Shown here one piece after another: positions 1-6,785 of a DNA stretch of 64,000 nucleotides. Below the pieces are notes generated by a model. That model did not search any database, had not been told where the DNA came from, and was given only the letters and a program-made list of their open reading frames with translations. Both the position numbers and the translations under genes were made by a program. The stretch's first letter is position 1; each line of letters opens with the position of its first letter. The stretch is from Streptomyces lydicus (GTDB lineage: Bacteria; Actinomycetota; Actinomycetes; Streptomycetales; Streptomycetaceae), in the NCBI RefSeq assembly GCF_001729485.1, contig NZ_CP017157.1:3162001-3226000 (forward strand), given 5' to 3'.

Positions 1-3000
1 CCGCCGACCTGGTCCGCGCCCTGCACGCGGCGGCCGAGGCCGGCGAGCGGATCGCCAACGAGGAGGAGGAGCGCTCCGCCGCCCTCCAGGAGGCCGGCGA
101 GTCCGCGCACCGCGACGCGACCACGGCCGCGACGCACGCCCAGCGCGCCCGCAGCGAGGCCGAGCACCTCAAGCAGCGGCTCGCCGAGGTCGCCGAGGAG
201 ACCGCGGAGGCCGTCCGGGCCGGCTGGCTGGACGACAGCGCGCCGGACGCCGACCCGGCCCGGGCCGCGCTCGCCGCCTCGGACGCCGAGAAGACCGCCG
301 TCGAGGCGTGGGACGCGGCCCGTGAGACGGCGCGGCAGGCCACCGACCGCGCCCGCGAGGCGACCTCCCGGCACTCCGCGGCGGAGCTGGCCGCGGCCCG
401 CGCCGAGGACGCCGCCGAGGCCGCCGCCCGTGCGTACGAGGCGGAGCGCCGGGCCGCCGAGTCCATCGGCGCCGAACAGCGGCTCGCCGACCTGCTCGGC
501 CTGCCGCAGTCCGAGGCGAAGGCCCTCGGCGTGCCCGGCCCGCGCACCGCCACCCCCGGCACCGACCAGGGCGCCCCGCGCCGCTCCGCCACCGCGGGAC
601 CGCTGACGGCCGAGGAGCTGGACCGCAACGCCGACGCGTTGCGTGAGCTGCTGGAGGACGGCGTGTCCGCCGCCGAACGGCAGCTGTTCGAGCTGCGCAC
701 GGCCGCCGCCGACGACGCGCGGATCCTGGGCGCGCTGGGCGACGGCGGCCTGCTGCCGCCGGGCCCCGATGTGCTGGCCGCCGTGGAGTACCTCGGCGAG
801 CACGGCGTCCCGGCGCTGCCCGGCTGGCGCTACCTCGCCCAGTCCGTCGACCCCGCCGACCACGCCCGGGTGCTCGCCGCCCGCCCCGAGCTCGTCGACG
901 GCGTGATCATCACCGACCCGGAGACCCACGCCCGGGCCCGCGAGGTGCTCGCCCAGGCCGCGCTGCTGCCGCGCTCCGCGGTCGCCGTCGGCACCGCCGC
1001 CGCGCTGCTCGCCCCGACCCCGGCCCCCGACGAGCGGGACTCCGGTGTCTTCCTCGTGCCGCCGAACCCGGCGATGCACGACGAGTCCGCCGCCGACGAG
1101 GAGCGCCAGGCGCTGCGGGCGCGGGCCATAGAGCGCGACGAGGAGATCCGGGCGCTGGCCGCCCGGCTCGCCGGTGACCGTGCGCTGGCCGCTCGCCTCG
1201 GTTCCTGGCGCGCGGGCTGCCCGGCCGGCCGGCTGGCCGAGCTGGCCGAGGCCGCCGAGGAGACCCGTACGGCCGCCGACGAGGCCGCCGCCGAGCTGGC
1301 CGAGTCCCGTGCGGTCCGTGCCGAGGCCGACGAGGTCGCCGCCGAGGCCACCCGGGTGCGCGACGAGCGGCAGGAGACCGCCCAGCGTGCCCGCCGCGCC
1401 GCCGACCTGCTGGCCGGGCTCGCCCACCGGCTGCGCGAGCGCGCCTCCTGGCAGTCCCGGCTGCGTGAACTCGCCGACGAGGCGGTGGAGTTCGAGGCCC
1501 GTGCCGAGGAGTGCGTGGACCGCGCCCGGGCCGCCGACGAGGACCGCAGGGCCGCCCAGCGCGCCGCTGACGACGCCCGGCGCACCGCACGGGCGCTGCG
1601 CGCCGAGCGTGCCGAGATCGCCGGTGTGCCGGACGACCTCGGCGAGGCCCCCGACGGCGCGAACGCCTCGCTGCCCGCGCTGCGCGAGGCGTACCGCGCC
1701 GCCTCCCAGCTCTACGAGAAGGTCGGCGTCGGTGCCGATCTGCGGGCCGAGCAGGCCCGCGCCGAGGGCGACGAGTCCGCGTCCCTGGCCGAGCTGAACC
1801 GCCTCACCAACAAGGTGCGGACCCGTGCCGAGGCCCTTTTGGAGAGCCCGGACGCCGCCGACGGCCCGTCCCGGCAGGCCGCCGCGGCCCGGGCCGAATC
1901 GCTGGTGCACATGCTGGAGAGCCGGGCCTCGGCCGCCAGCGAGCAGTTGGGCCGGCTGCGCGGCGAGGCCGAGCGGCTGGCCCCCACGGACGGCGGGGCG
2001 CACACCGAGCTGCCCGAGGAGCTGGTGCCCGCGGACGCCGACCGCGCCAAGGAGCTGCTGCGCACCGCCTCCGGCGAACTGGCCACCGCCACCGAGGCGT
2101 TGGAGAGCGCCCGGGCACAGCACGAGGAGCTGCTGCGCGCCCACCGCGCGGCCGAGGACGCGGCCGGCGGCTTCGACGAGACCGCCGCCCTGCTGCGCGA
2201 TCTGCTGCGGGACCACCAGGACGCCGAGGAGGGCGCCGACGAGCGGATCGAGCCGTACGCCGGCTCCCTCGCGGAGGCCCGGCAGTCCGCCGCCGAGTCC
2301 CGCCGCTCGCTGCGCGGCTGCGCCACCGACCTCTCCACCGCCGAGTCCGCGGTCCGCGAGGCCGCCGACGTCCTCGTACGGCACGCCAACTCCGCACGCT
2401 ACGAACAGGTCCGCACCCCCGCCCGGCAGCAGATCCGGGAACTGCCCGCCGCGGCGCTGCCGGACCACGCCGCGAAGTGGGCGGAGGCGTTCGCGCCCCG
2501 GCTGCGGGTGCTGACCGACGAACTGGCGCAGCTGGAGCGCAACCGCGACTCGATCGTCGACCGGCTGCGCGGCCTGGTCGAGTCGTCGCTGACCACGCTG
2601 CGTTCCGCCCAGCGGCTGTCCCGGCTGCCGGAGGGGCTGGGGGAGTGGTCGGGGCAGGAGTTCCTGCGGATCCGTTTCGAGGACCCGGACCAGGCCACGC
2701 TCACCGAGCGGCTGGGCGAGGTCATCGACGAGGCGACCCGCGCCGCGGTCCGGAAGAACAGCGATCTGCGCCGGGACGGGATGTCCCTGCTGCTGCGCGG
2801 GGTCAGCGCGGCGCTCCAGCCGCGCGGGGTGGCCGTGGAGATCCTCAAGCCGGACGCGGTGCTGCGGGCCGAGCGGGTGCCGGTCGGGCAGATGGGCGAC
2901 GTCTTCTCCGGCGGCCAGCTGCTGACCGCGGCCATCGCCCTGTACTGCACGATGGCGGCGCTGCGCAGCAACGACCGGGGCCGGGACAAGCAGCGGCACG

Positions 3001-3344
3001 CCGGCACGCTGTTCCTGGACAACCCGATCGGCCGCGCCAACGCCACGTACCTGCTGGAGCTGCAGCGCGCCGTCGCCGATGCGCTCGGCGTCCAGCTGCT
3101 GTACACGACGGGCCTGTTCGACACCACCGCGCTCGCCGAGTTCCCGCTGGTCATCCGGCTGCGCAATGACGCGGACCTGCGGGCCGGCCTGAAGTACATC
3201 AGTGTCGAGGAGCACCTGCGGCCGGGCCTGCCGCAGCAGGACCCGGCCGGCGAGGCGGTGCACGGTCAGATCACGGCGACCCGGATGTACCGGCGCCCGG
3301 AGGAGCCGGCCGCCGAGGAGGCACCGGACGGGACCGTCGGGTGA
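1..3344 (+). CDS. SMC/ABC-type coiled-coil ATPase, 5' truncated
   Basis: The reading frame is open from base 3 to the stop at 3342-3344, so the gene begins upstream of the window; about 1113 residues are visible. Most of the protein is Ala/Glu/Arg-rich heptad-like sequence, as in long SMC-type coiled coils. The last 180 residues carry an ABC signature (FSGGQ, encoded near 2908) and a Walker B-like strand (LFLDNPIG, encoded near 3008). The Walker A half must lie upstream. This fits the SMC/Rad50/MukB-like ATPases that bridge or process DNA; the precise family was not recognised. The usual catalytic Glu after the Walker B Asp is Asn here (LDN). The gene ends 42 bp before the convergent dehydrogenase gene. 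Accessory subunits would be expected upstream, out of sight. Confidence 0.75.
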   Translation, partial: ADLVRALHAAAEAGERIANEEEERSAALQEAGESAHRDATTAATHAQRARSEAEHLKQRLAEVAEETAEAVRAGWLDDSAPDADPARAALAASDAEKTAVEAWDAARETARQATDRAREATSRHSAAELAAARAEDAAEAAARAYEAERRAAESIGAEQRLADLLGLPQSEAKALGVPGPRTATPGTDQGAPRRSATAGPLTAEELDRNADALRELLEDGVSAAERQLFELRTAAADDARILGALGDGGLLPPGPDVLAAVEYLGEHGVPALPGWRYLAQSVDPADHARVLAARPELVDGVIITDPETHARAREVLAQAALLPRSAVAVGTAAALLAPTPAPDERDSGVFLVPPNPAMHDESAADEERQALRARAIERDEEIRALAARLAGDRALAARLGSWRAGCPAGRLAELAEAAEETRTAADEAAAELAESRAVRAEADEVAAEATRVRDERQETAQRARRAADLLAGLAHRLRERASWQSRLRELADEAVEFEARAEECVDRARAADEDRRAAQRAADDARRTARALRAERAEIAGVPDDLGEAPDGANASLPALREAYRAASQLYEKVGVGADLRAEQARAEGDESASLAELNRLTNKVRTRAEALLESPDAADGPSRQAAAARAESLVHMLESRASAASEQLGRLRGEAERLAPTDGGAHTELPEELVPADADRAKELLRTASGELATATEALESARAQHEELLRAHRAAEDAAGGFDETAALLRDLLRDHQDAEEGADERIEPYAGSLAEARQSAAESRRSLRGCATDLSTAESAVREAADVLVRHANSARYEQVRTPARQQIRELPAAALPDHAAKWAEAFAPRLRVLTDELAQLERNRDSIVDRLRGLVESSLTTLRSAQRLSRLPEGLGEWSGQEFLRIRFEDPDQATLTERLGEVIDEATRAAVRKNSDLRRDGMSLLLRGVSAALQPRGVAVEILKPDAVLRAERVPVGQMGDVFSGGQLLTAAIALYCTMAALRSNDRGRDKQRHAGTLFLDNPIGRANATYLLELQRAVADALGVQLLYTTGLFDTTALAEFPLVIRLRNDADLRAGLKYISVEEHLRPGLPQQDPAGEAVHGQITATRMYRRPEEPAAEEAPDGTVG

Positions 3345-3386
3345 GGCACCGGCGCGGGGAGCGCACCGGGTCGTCGTGGGCCGTCG

Positions 3387-4472
3387 TCACAGCGACACCA
3401 CCGACCGCAGTACCTCCCCGCGCCGCATCTTGGCGAAGGCCGCTTCGAGGTCGTCGAGCGTGACGGTCTCGCTGACGAAGCGCTCCAGATCGAGCTTGCC
3501 GCTCAGGAACAGATCGATCAGCACCGGGAAGTCGCGGCTGGGCAGGCAGTCGCCGTACCAGGAGGACTTCAGCGCGCCGCCGCGCGCGAAGAGGTCGATC
3601 AGCGGCAGCTCGATCCGCATGTCGGGGTCGGGTACGCCGACCTGGACCAGGGTGCCGGCCAGGTCCCGCATGTAGAAGCCCTGCCGGTAGGTCTCGGGGC
3701 GGCCGACCGCGTCGATGACGACGTCCGCGCCGTGCCCGCCGGTGAGGCTGCGGACCGCCTCGACCGGGTCCGTGCCACGGGAGTTGACGGTGTCGGTGGC
3801 ACCGAACCGCTCGGCGGCGTCGAGCTTGCCGTCGTCCAGGTCGATGGCGATGATGCGGCGCGCGCCGGCCCGGGCGGCCCCGGCGATGGCGGCGTTGCCG
3901 ACGCCGCCGCAGCCGATGACGGCGACGGTGTCGCCGCTGCCGACGCCGCCGGTGTGCACGGCGGCGCCGTAGCCGGCCATCACCCCGCAGCCGATCAGCC
4001 CGGCCGCCTCGGGGCGGGCCGCGGGGTCGACCTTCACCGCCTGCCCGGCGGCGACCAGGGTCTTCTCGGCGAAGGCGCCGATGCCGAGCGCCGGGGTCAG
4101 CGGTGTCCCGTCCAGGAGTGTCATGGGCTGGGCGGCGTTGCGGGAGTCGAAGCAGTACCAGGGCCGCCCGCGGCGGCACGAGCGGCAGTTGCCGCAGGGC
4201 GCCCGCCAGGCGAGGACCACGTAGTCGCCGGGGGCCGGCTCGGTGACGCCGGGCCCGACGGCCTCGACCACACCGGCGGCCTCGTGCCCGAGGAGGTAGG
4301 GAAACGCGTCGCCGATCGCGCCGTCGCGATAGTGCAGATCGGTGTGGCACACCCCGCACGCCTGGACGGACACGAGCACCTCGCCCGGGCCGGGGTCGGG
4401 CACGAGGATCGGCAGCACCTCGACGGGCGCGCCCTTCTTGAGGGCGACGACGGCGCGGGCTTCGTGCGGCAT
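3387..4472 (-). CDS. S-(hydroxymethyl)mycothiol dehydrogenase-type zinc alcohol dehydrogenase
   Basis: A 361-residue zinc-dependent, NAD-linked medium-chain dehydrogenase, the usual length for mycothiol-dependent formaldehyde dehydrogenase. Such enzymes oxidise the formaldehyde-mycothiol adduct in the cytoplasm. Expected catalytic zinc ligands are visible: Cys42 (in CGVCHTD), His63 (GHE) and Cys162. The structural zinc lobe has Cys93, Cys96, Cys99 and Cys107. The Rossmann motif GCGGVG is at 187-192, followed by Asp211 for NAD. The ATG start matches the family N-terminus (MPHEARAVV). The IclR gene lies upstream on the same strand, with a 230 bp gap that holds candidate regulator boxes. Glutathione-type or general alcohol substrates cannot be excluded from sequence alone, but actinobacteria use mycothiol. 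Confidence 0.85.
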   Translation of the reverse strand: MPHEARAVVALKKGAPVEVLPILVPDPGPGEVLVSVQACGVCHTDLHYRDGAIGDAFPYLLGHEAAGVVEAVGPGVTEPAPGDYVVLAWRAPCGNCRSCRRGRPWYCFDSRNAAQPMTLLDGTPLTPALGIGAFAEKTLVAAGQAVKVDPAARPEAAGLIGCGVMAGYGAAVHTGGVGSGDTVAVIGCGGVGNAAIAGAARAGARRIIAIDLDDGKLDAAERFGATDTVNSRGTDPVEAVRSLTGGHGADVVIDAVGRPETYRQGFYMRDLAGTLVQVGVPDPDMRIELPLIDLFARGGALKSSWYGDCLPSRDFPVLIDLFLSGKLDLERFVSETVTLDDLEAAFAKMRRGEVLRSVVSL

Positions 4473-4621
4473 GTCTCACTCCTAAACAGCGCCTGCGGTG
4501 CGGCAGGGGCGGGCGACGCGCGTGCGGTGGCACGGATGCCTGTGAGGGGTGGGAGTGGTGCGCTGAGCTGGGAGCGGGGACGGTGGTGGAGGGCGCTCCG
4601 CCACCGTCCCCGGTGTTGCCT

Positions 4622-4641
4622 ATAACGCGCTAGGTTGCGCG
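4622..4641. promoter_or_regulatory. Candidate IclR operator upstream of the dehydrogenase gene
   Basis: Two same-orientation boxes, ATAACGCG (4622-4629) and GTTGCGCG (4634-4641), lie about 150 bp upstream of the dehydrogenase start. Near-identical half-sites (GTTGCGCA and ATAACGCA) occur in opposed orientation before the Rieske gene at 5604-5632. The shared words are seen in the sequence; binding by the adjacent IclR protein is inference. Confidence 0.4.
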
Positions 4642-4702
4642 ATAGGAGACATGCTGGAAGTCCGTCAGCAATCCGTCAAGGGGCGTTTTTCCGCAACCCT
4701 GT

Positions 4703-5509
4703 TCACCCTCCGAACCCCATCCGGCGGGAGAGCTCCACGGCCGCCTGCGCGGAGCGCTCGGCGAGTTCGGGGAGGTGCTGGCGCGCCATCCGGTACGCCG
4801 GCCCCGAGACGCCGATCGCGCCGATCACCGCGCCGTCGTGCGCCCGTACCGGCGCCGCCACCGCGTTCAGCCCGATCTCCAACTCCTCGCTGGTGCAGGC
4901 GAATCCGTCCTCCAGCGCGGCGGTCAGCTGGGCGCGCAGACCGGACGCCGTGGTCAGGGTGTTCTCGGTGAAGCGCGGCAGCTTGCGGGTCACCAGGCTC
5001 TCCCGCCGCTCGTGCGGCAGGTGCGCCAGCAGCACCTTGCCGCTGGCGGTGGCGTGCAACGGGGTGCGTCGGCCCAGCCAGTTGTACGCGGTGACCGCGG
5101 CGGAGCCCCTGGCCTGCATGATGTTCACCGCGGCATCGCCGTCCAGCACCGCGATGTTGGCGGTCTCCCCGGTGTCGTCGGCCAGCGCCCGGCACACCGG
5201 CTGGCCCTCCTGCGAGATGTCCAGCCGGATCGCGGCGGCGCCGGCCAGCCGCAGCACCCCGGCGCCCAGGTAGTACTTCCCGCGCTCCTTCTCCTGCTCC
5301 ACCAGCCCGCGGTGCTCCAGCACCCCGAGGATCCGGAAGGCGGTGGACTTGTGGACCCCCAGCTCCTCGGCGATCTCGGTCACCCCGGCCTCGCCCAGCT
5401 TGGCCAGGATCTCCAGCACGCTCACCGCCCGGTCCACGGACTGGACGGAGCCCGCTCCGCCGCGCCGTTCCTCGGACCGGTCTTCCGTCGTCCCGCTCGT
5501 GTTCGACAT
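4703..5509 (-). CDS. IclR-family transcriptional regulator
   Basis: A 268-residue regulator with an N-terminal winged helix-turn-helix (residues about 22-80, including VTEIAEELGVHKSTAFRIL) and a C-terminal IclR effector domain containing the typical stretch around NWLGRRTPLHATASGKVLLA. IclR proteins bind small-molecule catabolites and control neighbouring catabolic genes. The ATG at 5509 (MSNTSG) is preferred; an upstream TTG at 5560 in frame would add 17 residues. The gene lies between the dehydrogenase (same strand, downstream) and the divergent Rieske ferredoxin gene. Similar boxes upstream of both suggest that it regulates the two. The inducer is not evident. Confidence 0.88.
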   Translation of the reverse strand: MSNTSGTTEDRSEERRGGAGSVQSVDRAVSVLEILAKLGEAGVTEIAEELGVHKSTAFRILGVLEHRGLVEQEKERGKYYLGAGVLRLAGAAAIRLDISQEGQPVCRALADDTGETANIAVLDGDAAVNIMQARGSAAVTAYNWLGRRTPLHATASGKVLLAHLPHERRESLVTRKLPRFTENTLTTASGLRAQLTAALEDGFACTSEELEIGLNAVAAPVRAHDGAVIGAIGVSGPAYRMARQHLPELAERSAQAAVELSRRMGFGG

Positions 5510-5603
5510 GGGTCTTCGTGTCACCACCCGTAGGCCCCCGTCGGGCGCGTTCGAGGGCAACTCCCGGGAAGCCCTTGACGGCCCGCACTCCGCCTTGGAT
5601 TCT

Positions 5604-5632
5604 GTTGCGCATCGCGCTCTGCGATGCGTTAT
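5604..5632. promoter_or_regulatory. Inverted-repeat operator before the Rieske ferredoxin gene
   Basis: A perfect 8 bp inverted repeat, CGCATCGC (5608-5615) and GCGATGCG (5621-5628), with a 5 bp spacer. It is nested in a longer imperfect dyad running from GTTGCGCA (5604-5611) to TGCGTTAT (5625-5632). It lies in the divergent region between the IclR gene and the Rieske gene, 39 bp before the Rieske start. The position and the shared boxes at 4622-4641 make it a good IclR site candidate. Confidence 0.5.
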
Positions 5633-5670
5633 TCAGAACACATGATACCGATCAGCGCGAGGGGGGCCAG

Positions 5671-6000
5671 ATGATTCCCGTCTGCCGCATCGAGGACCTG
5701 CCCGAGGGTGAGTCCGTACGGATCGAGATCGACGACGTCACACCGGCCATCGCGGTGTTCCACGCCGAGGGTGGTTTCTACGCCGTCGACGACACCTGCA
5801 GCCATCAGGACGCCTCGCTCTCCGAGGGCTGGGTCGAGGGCTGCTTCGTCGAGTGCCCGCTGCACGCCGCCCTGTTCGACCTGCGCACCGGGGCGCCGAC
5901 CTGCCTGCCGGCCCGCCGCCCGGTCCGCACCCACGAGGTGAGCGTCCTGGACGGCATGATCCATGTCCGCCCCGCCGTACGGGAAGAGGCGGTCGCGTAA
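5671..6000 (+). CDS. Rieske [2Fe-2S] ferredoxin (oxygenase electron-transfer subunit)
   Basis: A 109-residue Rieske protein with the two cluster motifs CSH (Cys43, His45) and CPLH (Cys62, His65). Small soluble Rieske ferredoxins of this length carry electrons from a flavin reductase to a Rieske-type oxygenase. No oxygenase alpha subunit is in the window, so its partner must be encoded elsewhere. The ATG at 5671 follows a strong purine-rich ribosome binding site at 5660-5666. It is divergent from the IclR gene, and a formaldehyde-dehydrogenase-type gene lies on the other side of that gene. An oxidative demethylation pathway releasing formaldehyde would link them, but this is inference. The stop codon is TAA, uncommon in this genome. 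Confidence 0.88.
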   Translation: MIPVCRIEDLPEGESVRIEIDDVTPAIAVFHAEGGFYAVDDTCSHQDASLSEGWVEGCFVECPLHAALFDLRTGAPTCLPARRPVRTHEVSVLDGMIHVRPAVREEAVA

Positions 6001-6028
6001 CGGTCCCGGCCGGACGCCGGGCAGTCCC

Positions 6029-6412
6029 TCAGGCCGCCGCGCGGTCCGCCGGCGAGCGGCCGCCACGGGACTCCCGCCGCTCCAGGCGCCGGGCCCGGCG
6101 GCGTTCGCGGCGCAGTTCGCGGGCGGTGCTGCTCGGCTGGGACCGTACGCCGTGACGCTGGATCCAGACCTGCCGGGTCACCCAGACGTCCAGCACCCCC
6201 CAGGTGGCGACGACGGTGCTGGCGACCGTGCTGAGCACCGCGGGGAAGGCGTACCAGGAACCCGCCAGGGTGCACAGGAACGCCACCATGGCCTGAATCA
6301 GCGTGAGCGCCACGATGATGACGGCGCGCACCGCGGCCGTGCGCACCGGATCGGGCATGCGAGTCCGCTCCGCCGGCTCTTCCTGCCACAACGGCTGCCT
6401 GCCGGTGTCCAT
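6029..6412 (-). CDS. Small two-helix membrane protein, function unknown
   Basis: A 127-residue protein starting at ATG 6412 (MDTGRQPLW) after a GGGGAG sequence; the frame stays open further upstream, but that part is low-complexity and lacks a better start. Two hydrophobic segments are visible at about residues 25-47 (AVRAVIIVALTLIQAMVAFL) and 50-72. A very basic C-terminal tail (RRERRRARRLERRESR) would face the cytoplasm. It is convergent with the Rieske gene and divergent from cvnA. It was not recognised beyond being a conserved-looking Streptomyces membrane protein. Confidence 0.6.
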   Translation of the reverse strand: MDTGRQPLWQEEPAERTRMPDPVRTAAVRAVIIVALTLIQAMVAFLCTLAGSWYAFPAVLSTVASTVVATWGVLDVWVTRQVWIQRHGVRSQPSSTARELRRERRRARRLERRESRGGRSPADRAAA

Positions 6413-6628
6413 GAAAGCGTCACACTCCCCGCACTCTCCCCGTGTGTCCGGCTGTTTGGTGGCTGCCCGGTTTTCGCCGGGTACATGCCCATGTCGTCGG
6501 ACCCCGTCGTCCTCCATGGTCACGTACCGGTGGCGGGCCGGATGTCGCGGGGTAGAGCAGTTCCGGCCAACTGTGCGGGCATGCTGTCGGAGGAGCGCGG
6601 GGTGCTTCCACCGGGACTGACGGGTGGA

Positions 6629-6650
6629 TTGTCCGGGAATCGGTGGACAA
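6629..6650. promoter_or_regulatory. Inverted repeat upstream of cvnA
   Basis: A perfect 6 bp inverted repeat, TTGTCC (6629-6634) and GGACAA (6645-6650), with a 10 bp spacer, in the divergent region before cvnA. A TAGGCT -10 candidate lies further on at 6722-6727. Whether it is an operator is unknown. Confidence 0.25.
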
Positions 6651-6785
6651 CTCATGACGATCCGTCGCGGGGGCCTTTCCCGACGTCACGAGAGCACTTC
6701 GGCTCGGTCACCCGGCAGTAGTAGGCTCGCGCCGTTTGTTGACGGAACACCGCCCCCGTGCGCCGGGGTTGACGTAGGGGAGGCC

